From Planctomycetota bacterium (GTDB lineage: Bacteria > Planctomycetota > Planctomycetia > Pirellulales > Pirellulaceae), in the NCBI GenBank assembly GCA_026692885.1, contig JAPLNJ010001171.1:1-32678 (forward strand): a stretch of DNA of 32,678 bases, given 5' to 3'. Below, piece after piece: positions 15,597-23,941 of this stretch. A model generated the notes under the pieces. It was not told where the DNA came from. It saw only the letters and a list, made by a program, of their open reading frames with translations, and made no database searches. Made by a program: the position numbers and the translations under genes. The stretch's first letter is position 1, and the number at the start of each line of letters is the position of its first letter.

Positions 15597-16040
15597 TAGG
15601 TGATTAATACGATTTTACGGTTGGATCGAAGCGGCTGAGGCAGGTTATTGAGTCCTGCGCAGTTAATGGAACTTCGAGCTGGGAGGGCGAGGCTCCTGCC
15701 GAGCCAGAGGCCGCGTCCGGCTCGGCAGGCGCCGCGCCCTCCCATTCCATCGGCAACCTAGGACTCCATAGGACCGGCGTATCGACCCTGTGCGGGAAAC
15801 CCACCGGTTCGCCTGGAGAGCTGTCTAAAGACCTGAGGAGAAGTCCGGCTGAAGCCGGTACAAGCCTGCAAGCCGGTCGCGCACCATTTGACGAGATCCG
15901 GAAATCATTCTGGCCCGCGTTGTTAGCCGCACACGATCAGTCATTTCACACGCACCACCCTCACGCGATCACTCCGGTCAGCCGTGCCGCCGCAAGTGCC
16001 GAAGCGCTCGGCAGAGCGGCTGGGAAGTCATCGCAGCCGA
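15562..16040. other. Gene-free region upstream of tetR
   Basis: This 479-bp stretch holds the tetR promoter at one end and a palindromic repeat (15681-15743). A small hairpin CCGGCTGAAGCCGG lies near 15847. The short minus-strand open frames here arise from the repeat and resemble no protein. Nothing else could be recognised. Confidence 0.5.
15681..15743. repeat. Palindromic repeat, same family as the insert in the beta-helix gene
   Basis: The left arm 15681-15705 (GGGAGGGCGAGGCTCCTGCC then GAGCC) and the right arm 15719-15743 pair at 23 of 25 positions around a 13-bp loop. The arms share the GGCGAGGCTCCYGCCGAGCC core with 5534-5630, which shows that the family is dispersed in both coding and non-coding DNA. 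Confidence 0.8.
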
Positions 16041-16370
16041 TCACGGTTCCTTCTGCACGCCGGCTCTAATTCTGTCGGCCTGTTCGCGATACCGCTTCCA
16101 CATCGACTTGACGAAGTCGTTGGCCTGCTGCTCTTCATCCCACCAGCGATCCACGTAGTCGAAGAAGGCCGGGTGATTCCAACAGTCCACCATCCCCGTG
16201 AGACGTGCCGCCAAAGCCTCGCCCACCCAGGTCGGCCCGTTCAACTTGCGGTAGCCTTCGGCTTTCGTGCCGTTGTTGCCCCGCTGATCACCAGGCTCCT
16301 CAGAGGATAACGCCAGATACCTGGTCCCGGAACAGGACCCAAGGCAAATTCGTTCAGTGTGGCCTGACAA
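16041..16370 (-). pseudogene. C-terminal fragment of an unidentified (probably secreted) protein
   Basis: The last ~85 residues read as genuine protein (GPTWVGEALAARLTGMVDCW; NHPAFFDYVDRWWDEEQ; FVKSMWKRYRE) and end in a normal stop. The pattern recalls C-termini of secreted planctomycete proteins involved in polysaccharide breakdown, but I cannot name the family. The first ~25 residues look like shadow sequence, and no start codon or N-terminal domain is present. It lies immediately downstream of another broken C-terminus in a different frame. Confidence 0.45.
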
Positions 16371-16578
16371 GCACCTCGCCTAACCCAGGCTTCTCGCCAG
16401 TCATGCGAGCCGTCACTCGAACTGCCGTGGGAGAATCGGAAGTGGTCTGCTCCATGCGGTACAGGCTGAAGTCCTGCTGCCCCGCAAGTCGCCGAACCCG
16501 ATCGGGGATGACCCGGTCTGCAATCAGCAGCTCGACGTTCTGGATCTCCAGAGTCGCTGCTGTGGAGGCAGGCAGAAA
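16354..16578 (-). pseudogene. C-terminal fragment of a second unidentified protein
   Basis: From about 16578 the minus strand reads coherent protein in a frame different from the preceding LamG fragment: TLEIQNVELLIADRVIPDRV, RRLAGQQDFSLYRMEQTTSD, ARMTGEKPGLGEVLVRPH, then stop. It looks like the beta-strand-rich end of a larger protein. There is no start and no upstream domain. It abuts the LamG fragment at 16571-16578, which marks a deletion or recombination joint. Confidence 0.45.
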
Positions 16579-17350
16579 CCGCGACGTGCGTCCACTGCTG
16601 GAAGGATACCGAGTCCGGAGCCGACACAAACGGATACGCCAGGCCCTCCGCCAAACCGGTCATGGCAAAGCCGAGTCGATTCCCGGCGTGCAGGTAGAGG
16701 CGGAACTGATGGTCCCCGACTCCGATCCGTTCTTTGGCCAGAATTCGGTCCTGGCCGGAGCGGTTGGAGCGTGGCCAAATCCAGACGGCGATCGTGAAGT
16801 CGTTGCCACCGACGTCATTCTTGCCCAAGCTGACGAACGAGCCTTGGCCGTTGAAGTCAAGTGCCTTGCCGACCTTTCCCTGCGTCCATTTCGCACCCAT
16901 GACTTTGCCCGCACCCTCGGGTTCGGCGCGGGTCGTGTCGCCTTGCCCCTCCTCAAAGGGCCAGTGCGAATCCGTGAGGAGTTGCCCCCCACCGACCCCC
17001 TCGACGTTGAACCCAGCCAACCGGCAGATGACCGGCTGGCCCACGGAGTTCGTCACCACGATCCGCACCCGCGATACGGCCACGCGAGGAAACACATCGA
17101 TTCGCTTGTGCCCCACCGACGATCCGTTGGAGACCAGCATCTGCCAACTGCCAGCGGAGAAACCTTCGAGCCGGTAGGCTCGCACCCGTTGCCCCTCACG
17201 GATGTCCTCCATCGTGATTACGTGGTTGATGGCTGTGGGTTGAGCCAGATCCAGTTCCACTGTTTCGCCCTGTCCCTGAGTTTCTCCCAAGCTCTCGCCG
17301 AAACGGCGGCCGATCTCGCGGCCGAACTCTTCGTACCGCTGGGCGTGGTT
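16571..17350 (-). pseudogene. GH29 alpha-L-fucosidase C-terminal part with LamG domain, broken at both ends
   Basis: About 260 residues are readable. The first part matches the region behind the catalytic barrel of GH29 alpha-L-fucosidases (QRYEEFGREIGRRFGES; AINHVITMEDIREGQRVRAY; VSRVRIVVTNSVGQPVICRL). A LamG/concanavalin-like domain follows (GKALDFNGQGSFVSLGKNDV; DFTIAVWIWPRS; VSFQQWTHVAV). The catalytic barrel is absent. Upstream it joins directly to the EEP phosphatase fragment; downstream the LamG domain stops in mid-fold, where another fragment begins. It cannot yield an active fucosidase. Confidence 0.7.
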
Positions 17351-17705
17351 AGCGCGACAGAATCGCCTCGCCGTATCGGCCGCCAGCGAAGTCCATCGCC
17401 TTCCCAAAGGCCACGTGCATCCCCGTCAGCTTCCCCAGTTCTGCAGCTTGGTCGACACCACGGGATCGCGTGGTCGCCTTGTCGACCTCCTGGAGTGCCG
17501 CGAGGTCCGGCGTCAGCCGCTTGATGACGGCCGCGGTTCTCGCGAGGTCGATCTTGCCATCCGTTCCCTCGCCATGTTGGATGTTGTACGTCAGCACGCG
17601 TATCCGTAGCGGCTCGGCGGCCTGGCCTGATGGAAGGCCAACAGTCAAGGCAAGGATGGCCAGCAGCCAGGTTCTACACGCTGTGAACGCTCCAGACTTC
17701 CTCAT
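17349..17705 (-). pseudogene. Endonuclease/exonuclease/phosphatase-family secreted protein, N-terminal fragment
   Basis: The ATG at 17705 has GGAGAG ahead of it and opens a Sec signal peptide (WLLAILALTVGLPSGQAAE). Then comes the first part of an EEP-fold hydrolase: RIRVLTYNIQHGEGTDGKID with the metal-site Asn, and LTPDLAALQEVDKATTRSRG with the metal-site Glu. It stops after GGRYGEAILSR at 118 residues, whereas the fold needs ~250, so the catalytic Asp/His half is missing. The stop codon arises at the joint with the GH29 fragment. It begins 19 bp after the exonuclease III stop on the same strand. Confidence 0.75.
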
Positions 17706-17724
17706 CGTTGCACTCTCCGTGTTT

Positions 17725-18495
17725 TCAATCAGCGAACGATACGACCACCGGTGCGTGGTCCGAAGGCTTCTCGCCCTTGCGCTGCTCCCGGTCGACATCC
17801 GCGCAGGTACAGCGCTGCGCCAGCGGGTCGGTGGCGAAGATGTAGTCCAACCGCAGCCCATCGTTCTTTGGGAACGCCAGCATCCGGTAGTCCCACCAGG
17901 AATAGAGCCCACCCTCCGGATGCCGCTGGCGGAACACATCGACCAAACCCCAGTCGAGAATCCGATCCAGCGACAGACGTGCCGACCGGTAGCACAGGAC
18001 GGAGTTCGCCCATTGCACCGGATGAGCCACGTCCAGATCGTCGCGCGCCACATTGAAATCGCCGCACAGCACCAGCGGGGTCGTCGGCGTGTAGCGGCTT
18101 TCGAGGTACGAACGCAGCCGGCCCATCCAGTCCAGCTTGTAGACATACTTTGCTGACCCGACCTGCTCACCGTTGGGCACGTACGCGCTGATGACTCGCA
18201 CCCCGCCAACCTCGACGGCGATCAATCGGGCCTGCTGATCATCCCCACCGTGACCCCAGCCACATTCGATTTGGCTGGGCGGTGTGCGGCTGAGGACGGC
18301 CACGCCGTTGTAGGTCTTTTGGCCGAACACGGCGGCGTGGTAGCCGGCCTCGCGGATGGATTCATAGGGAAACGACTCCTCCTTGGTCTTCAGCTCCTGC
18401 AGGCAGAGCACGTCCGGCTGGACCTGCTGCAGCCAGTCCAGAAGCCGTTGCTGGCGGGCACGGACCGAGTTGACGTTCCAGGTGGCGATCTTCAT
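17725..18495 (-). CDS. xth: Exodeoxyribonuclease III
   Basis: The 256-residue protein is a full-length cytoplasmic Xth/ExoA-type AP endonuclease and 3'-5' exonuclease for base-excision repair. Visible active-site motifs are KIATWNVNSVRAR (Asn7), DVLCLQELKT (Glu34), SAYVPNGE, VLCGDFNVARDDLD and the terminal SDHAPVVVSF. Its start lies 3 bp after the stop of the upstream glycosidase-like gene, so the two are probably translationally coupled, although no functional link is obvious. The degraded secreted EEP gene directly downstream belongs to the same superfamily but a different branch. Confidence 0.95.
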   Translation of the reverse strand: MKIATWNVNSVRARQQRLLDWLQQVQPDVLCLQELKTKEESFPYESIREAGYHAAVFGQKTYNGVAVLSRTPPSQIECGWGHGGDDQQARLIAVEVGGVRVISAYVPNGEQVGSAKYVYKLDWMGRLRSYLESRYTPTTPLVLCGDFNVARDDLDVAHPVQWANSVLCYRSARLSLDRILDWGLVDVFRQRHPEGGLYSWWDYRMLAFPKNDGLRLDYIFATDPLAQRCTCADVDREQRKGEKPSDHAPVVVSFAD

Positions 18496-18498
18496 GGT

Positions 18499-21195
18499 CT
18501 ATGGCAGGCGCTCCAACCGCAGGTTATCGACATAGAAGTGCGTCTTCACCGTGGCGTAGCTGACTACACCCAGCCACGTGCACTGGGCGAACTCACGATT
18601 CACATACGGCAGCTTCTCGAAGCGCTCAGGAGGTCGGCCGGTCGGCAAAATCGTCAGGCTGTACGTCGGGGCATCCGAGCCCAGCGCAAAGTCAAGCTCC
18701 ACGTGGAACCACTGCCGGAGCGGCACCTTGGTCAGGTCCTTCCCACCAGCCTGAATCTGCCCCGTCTCCGTGATGCGCACCGAGGGCCCTGTCATCGACG
18801 ATCCTGAGCTTTCATCCCGCAGCTCGACGTTGACCTTGGCCTCAGACTCCAGATAGCAGTCGCAGGCAAACTTGGCCCGGCCACGGTCCAACCGGTTCGG
18901 TTTGATGACCAGGTAAGGGAGGAAGCCCACTCTCGCGTCCGGCGCGTCGACGAACTCCAGCACGTGGTTCTTCGGAGACACAGGATCGATTGCCACATGG
19001 ATAGCGGTCTTCACATCGGTGTTGGCCGACCACACCGGCTTGGCAGGAAATTTTCCCACAGGTGTACCGTCAAAGTCCTCGGACAAGATCACCGGGCTTG
19101 TCTCGTACGTCCGCGGTGGTGGAAAGGACGCGGCCGGCGACAGAAGCTGGAGCCTTTCCGGCACCGTCGTGTCCAGCAACACTGCCGCGTGCTGTTGGAA
19201 ATCGCGGAGCACCAACCGCAGCACGTCGTTCTGGTGCTGCCACTCCACGCCTGTCGTTGCGGGCACGACCTTCACAGCGTTTGGTTTCGTCCCCATCGGC
19301 AGTTGCAGCACAATCTCGGGAACCGGTGGCACCTGGTCGATCTCGTGGCTGCTGTTGGGCTCGATCCGTTTGCCACCAGCGAACGTCGTCAGGTCGCTGA
19401 CGTGCAGGACAAGTTGTTGACGTTCACGGTGCCGCAGGGAGAAAACCAGATGCCGATCCCGGGCCTCGCCAGACACCGCGAGCATCGGTCCCAGCCCCAA
19501 CTTTTTCATCAGCCATTGGACCATGCCGTCTTCGTCAGGGTACGAAAAGCCCGCTGAAGCCAAGTAGGCGACGCGACCTTTCCCCAAGGGACGCACACTC
19601 AGGACCGGCTCCTCCCGCCCAGCCAAGCGTGCCACAACTTCTGCACCCCGCGGCTCCACCTTCCAGCGCACCCGGACTGGCACCACCTGGCCGCCGATGT
19701 CCAGCGACTGACGCCCTCGGTCTTTCCAGCCGATCCGGGACACGCCCAGCAATTCCACGGTCTCCGGGGAGTCTTCGTCCCCGGAACGCAGGCTGTCGTC
19801 CGTAACGATGAGCGTGCCGCCTCGCTCGACGTACTGTTTGAGCACGGCTATCGTCTCCGGGCTGATCTGCCGTTGGTTGGCCAGCACGACCATCCGCCAG
19901 TGGCTGATCTGCTCGCGAAGCGTCTGCTCATTGACCACGTCGACCCCGTAGTAGGCATCCTGGAGAGCGAACGCCAGGTTGCGAGGTGTCCCGCTGTCGA
20001 AATAGCCAGGTTCGGGGCAGGTCAAGCCATGTTCCCAGGATGCTTCACTCAGCAGTACGGCGACCGGATTCAATGACTGGGTTCGACCCAGGGCCTCGCG
20101 GCGGGCATCGACCAGCCCGTAACATGTTCGCAGGTGCGCGAACTGTTCCGGGGCCAGCTGATTGACCCACAGGAACCAACTGCAGCCGCTGGACATCACC
20201 AGCCCGCCCTCCTGCAACATCCGTGGCAGCGTGCGAATCGGCTTGGGGTAGATCGCGCTCATCACATCGTGCGGTGTGTGCTCCTGAGCCGAGAGCATCA
20301 GACTGGCGAAGCGGCAAGCATACAAGGCATCCTGGCTGCTCCCGGCTCCCACGTCGCCGCTCAGCGTGTCAGCAAAGTCAGGGGCCGTGCGAGGATCTCG
20401 TTGGCTGATCGCCCAGGACCAGTTGCTGGTGTAGCAACACTGACCATCCGCCTGATGGATGGCGTCGGCCAGCTTCCGCTTATATTCGTCCAAGCGTTCG
20501 TGTTCGAGCCGTGTCCACCGCGGCCAGTCAGTATCCTTGGCATCTTTCGGTGGCTCTGCGTTACCGGTGGCCTGCTTCCAGGCCGCCTTGCAGTTGCCGC
20601 AGTAGCAAACGGGTGGAATCTGCCAGTCGCCGTCGAACCAGAAACCGTCTGGCCGGTACCGCTCGCTGATCTCACGGACCATCGGGATCATCACCTGTTC
20701 GAGATAGCCAGACCCGTCGGCGCTGGGGCGGTTGCAGACCCGTGACTTGGTGCCATTGGCATCCACCCTTTGCCAGTTCGGGTGCTGGTCGATCAGGTAC
20801 GGTTCGTCGATGACGTTGATGTAGATCCACAACCGCGTGCCCAGCCGCCGTGTGACCTCACGCCACGTGGCCAGCGTGTCGTAGCCTGCGAGCTTCGGGT
20901 TCGGCACGCCGACTTGGCTCGGGTACGTCGTGTAGGCACTGCGGGCTGAGACCTGGATCATGTCCACCTTGGTATCGGCGAACAGCTTCACGATGTCGTC
21001 GACCGATATTCCCAGGCCGAACGGGTTGCCGTGGTTGTCCCAGTGAATGTTGACCGGCGAAGTCCAGTACCAGTCGTTCCGCTTGGCAGCAGCGGAGCTT
21101 GAAGGTCCTGTCGCGGGCTGAGCCTGCACGAACAGCGGAAACAGCCACGACACCAGCAGCCAAGATGTCAGCGTGCACTTCAGTCTTCGTCTCAT
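18499..21195 (-). CDS. Secreted glycoside hydrolase-like protein (GHL6 / GH42-like with trimerisation domain)
   Basis: The product has 898 residues. The ATG at 21195 has GGAAGGAC about 7 nt upstream and opens a Sec signal peptide (TLTSWLLVSWLFPLFVQAQ); the frame runs 57 codons further upstream without a plausible start. Residues ~35-330 form a TIM-barrel-like domain (DIVKLFADTKVDMIQVSARS; LGTRLWIYINVIDEP; RPDGFWFDGDW) of the kind called hypothetical glycosyl hydrolase 6 and related to GH29. A Cys-rich CYCGNCKAAW motif lies near 210. Next comes a beta-galactosidase trimerisation-like domain (MVVLANQRQISPETIAVLKQ; ERGGTLIVTDDSL). A C-terminal beta-sandwich spans about 700-898. It probably acts on an extracellular glycan; the substrate is unknown. 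Confidence 0.82.
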   Translation of the reverse strand: MRRRLKCTLTSWLLVSWLFPLFVQAQPATGPSSSAAAKRNDWYWTSPVNIHWDNHGNPFGLGISVDDIVKLFADTKVDMIQVSARSAYTTYPSQVGVPNPKLAGYDTLATWREVTRRLGTRLWIYINVIDEPYLIDQHPNWQRVDANGTKSRVCNRPSADGSGYLEQVMIPMVREISERYRPDGFWFDGDWQIPPVCYCGNCKAAWKQATGNAEPPKDAKDTDWPRWTRLEHERLDEYKRKLADAIHQADGQCCYTSNWSWAISQRDPRTAPDFADTLSGDVGAGSSQDALYACRFASLMLSAQEHTPHDVMSAIYPKPIRTLPRMLQEGGLVMSSGCSWFLWVNQLAPEQFAHLRTCYGLVDARREALGRTQSLNPVAVLLSEASWEHGLTCPEPGYFDSGTPRNLAFALQDAYYGVDVVNEQTLREQISHWRMVVLANQRQISPETIAVLKQYVERGGTLIVTDDSLRSGDEDSPETVELLGVSRIGWKDRGRQSLDIGGQVVPVRVRWKVEPRGAEVVARLAGREEPVLSVRPLGKGRVAYLASAGFSYPDEDGMVQWLMKKLGLGPMLAVSGEARDRHLVFSLRHRERQQLVLHVSDLTTFAGGKRIEPNSSHEIDQVPPVPEIVLQLPMGTKPNAVKVVPATTGVEWQHQNDVLRLVLRDFQQHAAVLLDTTVPERLQLLSPAASFPPPRTYETSPVILSEDFDGTPVGKFPAKPVWSANTDVKTAIHVAIDPVSPKNHVLEFVDAPDARVGFLPYLVIKPNRLDRGRAKFACDCYLESEAKVNVELRDESSGSSMTGPSVRITETGQIQAGGKDLTKVPLRQWFHVELDFALGSDAPTYSLTILPTGRPPERFEKLPYVNREFAQCTWLGVVSYATVKTHFYVDNLRLERLP

Positions 21196-21355
21196 GATTC
21201 TGTCCTTCCGGAAGATCGTGGCGGACAAATCACGGCCCGCCATCGCTGCGGACAAGTGTACCCGGTGCAGCGGGCGCCAAGCCACATGGTGTGCCCGAAT
21301 CGACGGGCCTGAAGGCGCAGCCACATCGACTTCGCCGGCGATTACGACCCGGGCA

Positions 21356-21605
21356 ATCGGAACCACATTCGTGTCGGTTCTCGCTCACCGACGTGACCAA
21401 GAAAGGCCCTGCGGTCTCGCTAGGCGAGATCTGGCGATTCATCCGAAACTCCGCCAGTTTCAAACCCTCCATCCCCAGCGATACAGCCTCTCGGGAATCG
21501 AAATATAGCGACTGCAGCCAGCAGGCCGGGCAACCGGAACCACCAGAGGCCATCGTCATCCGTCGGATGCGTCTGTCTGAGCTGCGTCACGTTCACCCCC
21601 GGCAA
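21356..21605 (-). pseudogene. Possible remnant of a small DGLWWFRLPG-type protein
   Basis: Reading from about 21605, the peptide VTQLRQTHPTDDDGLWWFRL is coherent and recalls a family of short uncharacterised bacterial proteins. After a frame change, PSETAGPFLVTSVSENRHEC follows near 21440-21360, which could be the rest of it. No convincing start codon exists, and the sequence between is scrambled. It overlaps the end of the integrase fragment. I am unsure that this is a real relic. Confidence 0.25.
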
Positions 21606-21768
21606 TCACAACAAGCCGGTCAGCGCCGTTGTTCCCAGTCGTCACGGGTGCCGTTCGTCGCTTCCCCTTGGTGTCGGCCCACTCGGCAAGCCGTTCGCCC
21701 TTTCGAACGATCCGCTTCGCGCCGGACGGTAGCGGCTTCGTCGCGGTCTTGCGGTAGACGGTGCCCAT
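21556..21768 (-). pseudogene. Tyrosine-type integrase, N-terminal fragment
   Basis: The 70-residue open frame starts MGTVYRKTATKPLPSGAKRI and continues GKRRTAPVTTGNNGADRL. This is the characteristic first ~55 residues of planctomycete phage-type integrases, normally ~400 residues with a C-terminal R..HxxR..Y catalytic domain. It diverges after RLVVIAG and stops, so neither the core-binding nor the catalytic domain is present. AAAGGCGAA precedes the ATG as ribosome binding site, identical to the site before the LRR gene. It is last in the HTH-LRR-integrase set. Confidence 0.65.
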
Positions 21769-21771
21769 GCT

Positions 21772-21786
21772 TTCGCCTTTCGTGTC
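21772..21786. repeat. 15-bp direct repeat, copy 1 (LRR gene 3' end / integrase leader)
   Basis: TTCGCCTTTCGTGTC (minus strand GACACGAAAGGCGAA) is identical to 22355-22369. This copy overlaps the first two bases of the LRR stop complement and supplies the integrase ribosome binding site. The two copies bracket the LRR gene exactly. Confidence 0.85.
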
Positions 21787-22351
21787 AGCGTTCAATCTTG
21801 ACCTTCGGCAGCACCTTCTTGAGTTCGGCGACGCCAGCGTCCGTGACCTTGGTGGACGACAGGTCCAGTTCCTGGAGTTTGGTCAGACCTTTGAGGTGTG
21901 CCAACCCGGCGTCCGTGATCGAAGTAGACCCCAGATTCAGCGTCTGGAGTTGGGTCAACCCTTCGAGGTGTATCAGCCCGGCGTCTGTGACCTTCGTGGA
22001 CGACAGGTCCAGTCCCGTGACCCTGCCACTCAGCTGCTGAATCTCCAATTCAGCCTTCTCGGCGACAGTCTTCCGGGCAGCCCTCTCGGCTTCCATCTGG
22101 GCCACCGCTGCAACCATCCCTTGCTGCTCGGCAGCCATCCTTTGCTTCTCGGCTTCCATCCTGGCTATGTCGGCAGCCATCACCGCTTGCCGGTACGCTC
22201 GCGACTGTCGGACTTCACGTGCAAACCAGCCCAACCCGACGCCAAACAACAGCATCAGCAGGAGCAGCGTCCGTAGGCTGTATTGGAACCAGCGGCGTTT
22301 CCGCTTCGCTGTGACGGTAGGCTCGGCGATCAGTCCGGTGTCTGTGTCCAT
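21785..22351 (-). CDS. Membrane-anchored coiled-coil leucine-rich-repeat protein
   Basis: The 188-residue protein has a basic N-terminal segment, then a single transmembrane helix (about 26-44, SLRTLLLLMLLFGVGLGWFA), which is typical of planctomycete SLRTLL proteins. A Met/Ala/Glu-rich coiled coil follows (about 50-105, RMEAEKQRMAAEQQGMVAAV). Last come three leucine-rich repeats of the TDAGL type (VTGLDLSSTKVTDAGLIHLE; TLNLGSTSITDAGLAHLKGL; LDLSSTKVTDAGVAELKKVL). The LRR domain should face the periplasm and bind a protein partner. I prefer ATG 22351 (AAAGG 8-9 nt upstream, overlapping the HTH stop as TGATG); GTG at 22354 is possible. It lies between an HTH gene and an integrase start, a pair usually adjacent in planctomycetes, and is bracketed by a 15-bp direct repeat. 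Function unknown. Confidence 0.8.
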   Translation of the reverse strand: MDTDTGLIAEPTVTAKRKRRWFQYSLRTLLLLMLLFGVGLGWFAREVRQSRAYRQAVMAADIARMEAEKQRMAAEQQGMVAAVAQMEAERAARKTVAEKAELEIQQLSGRVTGLDLSSTKVTDAGLIHLEGLTQLQTLNLGSTSITDAGLAHLKGLTKLQELDLSSTKVTDAGVAELKKVLPKVKIER

Positions 22352-22581
22352 CACTTCGCCTTTCGTGTCGAGGTCTTCTCGGCAACCAGTTTCAGCCCAA
22401 AGTAATCGGCCAGCACGTCGGCCACGTCCAGATGCAAGGAGGTTTCGCCACGGGTGAAACGGATCAAGCTCGTTCGTTGAACGCCCGTCGCCTTCGACAA
22501 CCGCAAGAGCGGCAAGCCGCTATCGGCAATTGCAGCCTTCAGAACGTCAGTCATGGTTGATTTCGGTTTGCTCTTATTCAT
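22351..22581 (-). CDS. Small helix-turn-helix (XRE-like) protein
   Basis: The 76-residue protein consists mainly of one HTH domain: MTDVLKAAIADSGLPLLRLS then KATGVQRTSLIRFTRGETSL, ending in a basic tail. Proteins of this size and type commonly precede planctomycete integrase genes and probably regulate or assist them, by analogy. Met10 is an alternative start; neither start has a good Shine-Dalgarno. The stop overlaps the LRR start, which indicates co-translation. The last codons are encoded by copy 2 of the 15-bp repeat. Confidence 0.8.
   Translation of the reverse strand: MNKSKPKSTMTDVLKAAIADSGLPLLRLSKATGVQRTSLIRFTRGETSLHLDVADVLADYFGLKLVAEKTSTRKAK
22355..22369. repeat. 15-bp direct repeat, copy 2 (HTH gene 3' end / LRR leader)
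   Basis: Identical to 21772-21786. Here it encodes the last HTH residues and provides the AAAGG ribosome binding site of the LRR gene. The spacing of the copies equals one LRR gene unit (583 bp). Confidence 0.85.
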
Positions 22582-22614
22582 GGTGTCACATTTACCACAC
22601 TATCGGCGTTCCCG

Positions 22615-23019
22615 TCAAGCAGGTTTACCCGGTAACTCCAGAAAGCCCCCGTCGAAGTTGCGAATTGGTGTCAGCCGTTCGGCCCGTGCTTCGGCGGTCA
22701 ACCCCTCGGCCAGGACCAACGAGGGGACGTAGGCCATCTTGTCCTTCTTCGACCAGACGACGTGGGTCTTGGTGACGTCGCCGAGACCGTTGGCCCGGAT
22801 GCAGAGCATGTTCCGCCGCGGGAAGCCAACCGACGAGTAGATCAGATCGCGGCCCAGGGCGATCATCGAGGAAGCGGACTCACTGGGGCCATCGCACGTC
22901 CAGAGTTCCTCCCCGGTGATTTGGAACCGAAGCAAAGGTTTCTTACGCCAGACGCCTGCCTTGCTGGCGACCCGGAGACATCCGGGGTAAGATACGAGCC
23001 TCACCGGCCAGGAGTGCAT
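22615..23019 (-). pseudogene. PQQ-type beta-propeller protein fragment
   Basis: The central ~70 residues match blades of planctomycete PQQ-like (BamB-type) propeller proteins: LLRFQITGEELWTCDGPSES, YSSVGFPRRNMLCIRANGLG, DVTKTHVVWSKKDKMAYVPS. Such proteins have ~400 residues and a signal peptide; here there is no signal peptide and only about two blades. After LVLAEG the sequence changes character, so both ends are broken. It lies 33 bp upstream of the HTH gene on the same strand. Confidence 0.6.
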
Positions 23020-23091
23020 TCAAACAGTGGGCCAAGGGCAAGCCTCGGCCAGCGTGTTTTCCGGCAAGAACCATCAAGAGAGGAATCAGTC

Positions 23092-23820
23092 ATGCCCCGT
23101 CGTTGCCTGCAAATGACCGTCGCCCTGATCGCCCTGCTGTCGTATGTGGCCCTGGGGGCCGATCCCAACGCCCCGATCCGAATTGACGAGTACCAAGGTA
23201 TGCTCCGCGTGGCCTGCGTCGGCGACAGCATTACGGCGGGTGTCGGTACGGCGAATGGGCAATCCTATCCAGTTCAGCTTGGCAAGATGCTGGGTGAGCG
23301 ATGGGAGATCCGCAACTTCGGCGTGAGTGGCTCGACGTTGCTCAACCACGGCGACAAGCCCTACCAGAAGGAGAAGGCATTTCAAGCGGCTCTCCAGTAC
23401 CAGCCTCAGGTCGTGATCATCATGCTGGGCACCAATGACACGAAGCCGCAGAACTGGAAGTTCATGGATGAGTTCGCTGCGGACTACAAGGACCTGCTGG
23501 GACAATTCGCCAAGCTGACCAGCAAACCGCGAATCTTCATTTGCCAGCCCGTGCCGGTGCCGGGCCAGGGCAACTTTGGCATCAACGAGGCTGGCGTCCG
23601 CGAGGAGGCACCCTTGATCGACAAGGTGGCCAACGAGAGTCAGGTCGGCGTGATCGACATGTACGGTGCGCTGAAGGACCACCCGGAGACGCTCCCCGAC
23701 CGGGTCCATCCCAACACGGCGGGGGCTGCGCTGATGGCCAAGGCCGCGTACCACGCCCTGACGGGGAAGGAGTTTTCGGAAAGCGTGCAGGAGGCGGCTC
23801 CGAAGGCCAAGGCAGCGTGA
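23092..23820 (+). CDS. Secreted SGNH/GDSL hydrolase
   Basis: The 242-residue product has a Sec signal peptide (MTVALIALLSYVALGAD) and a complete SGNH-hydrolase fold. The block I nucleophile Ser46 lies in CVGDSITAG, block II Gly in FGVSGSTLLNHGD, block III Asn in MLGTNDTKPQ, and the Asp/His pair near residue 200 in LPDRVHPNTAGA. Members remove acyl (often acetyl) groups from polysaccharides or lipids. GAGAGG precedes the ATG at 23092; the frame is open further upstream but carries no signal peptide there. The GH42-like gene begins 121 bp downstream on the same strand, which suggests joint work on an acetylated glycan. Confidence 0.9.
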   Translation: MPRRCLQMTVALIALLSYVALGADPNAPIRIDEYQGMLRVACVGDSITAGVGTANGQSYPVQLGKMLGERWEIRNFGVSGSTLLNHGDKPYQKEKAFQAALQYQPQVVIIMLGTNDTKPQNWKFMDEFAADYKDLLGQFAKLTSKPRIFICQPVPVPGQGNFGINEAGVREEAPLIDKVANESQVGVIDMYGALKDHPETLPDRVHPNTAGAALMAKAAYHALTGKEFSESVQEAAPKAKAA

Positions 23821-23941
23821 AGCCAACTTCGCGATCAGAGCTTGAACTATTGCAGCCCTGGCAACGTCATTCGCTTCCAAGGCCAGTGGGTCTCAGACCT
23901 TAGGCGACTTCGTTGGACAGAACACTGACTGGAGAAACACC

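Noticed and set aside
15563..15804. Two small minus-strand frames
   Set aside because: They are translations of the palindromic repeat (GAAPAEP, GSAGASPSQ) and have no start signals.
16205..17524. Long plus-strand open frame (439 codons)
   Set aside because: It is antisense to the EEP/GH29/LamG fragments, which show family motifs on the minus strand. Its own product is Arg/Pro/Ser-rich with no recognisable domain.
21196..21366. 57-codon upstream extension of the GHL6-like gene
   Set aside because: The signal peptide begins at 21195 with a good ribosome binding site, and the extension has no protein character.
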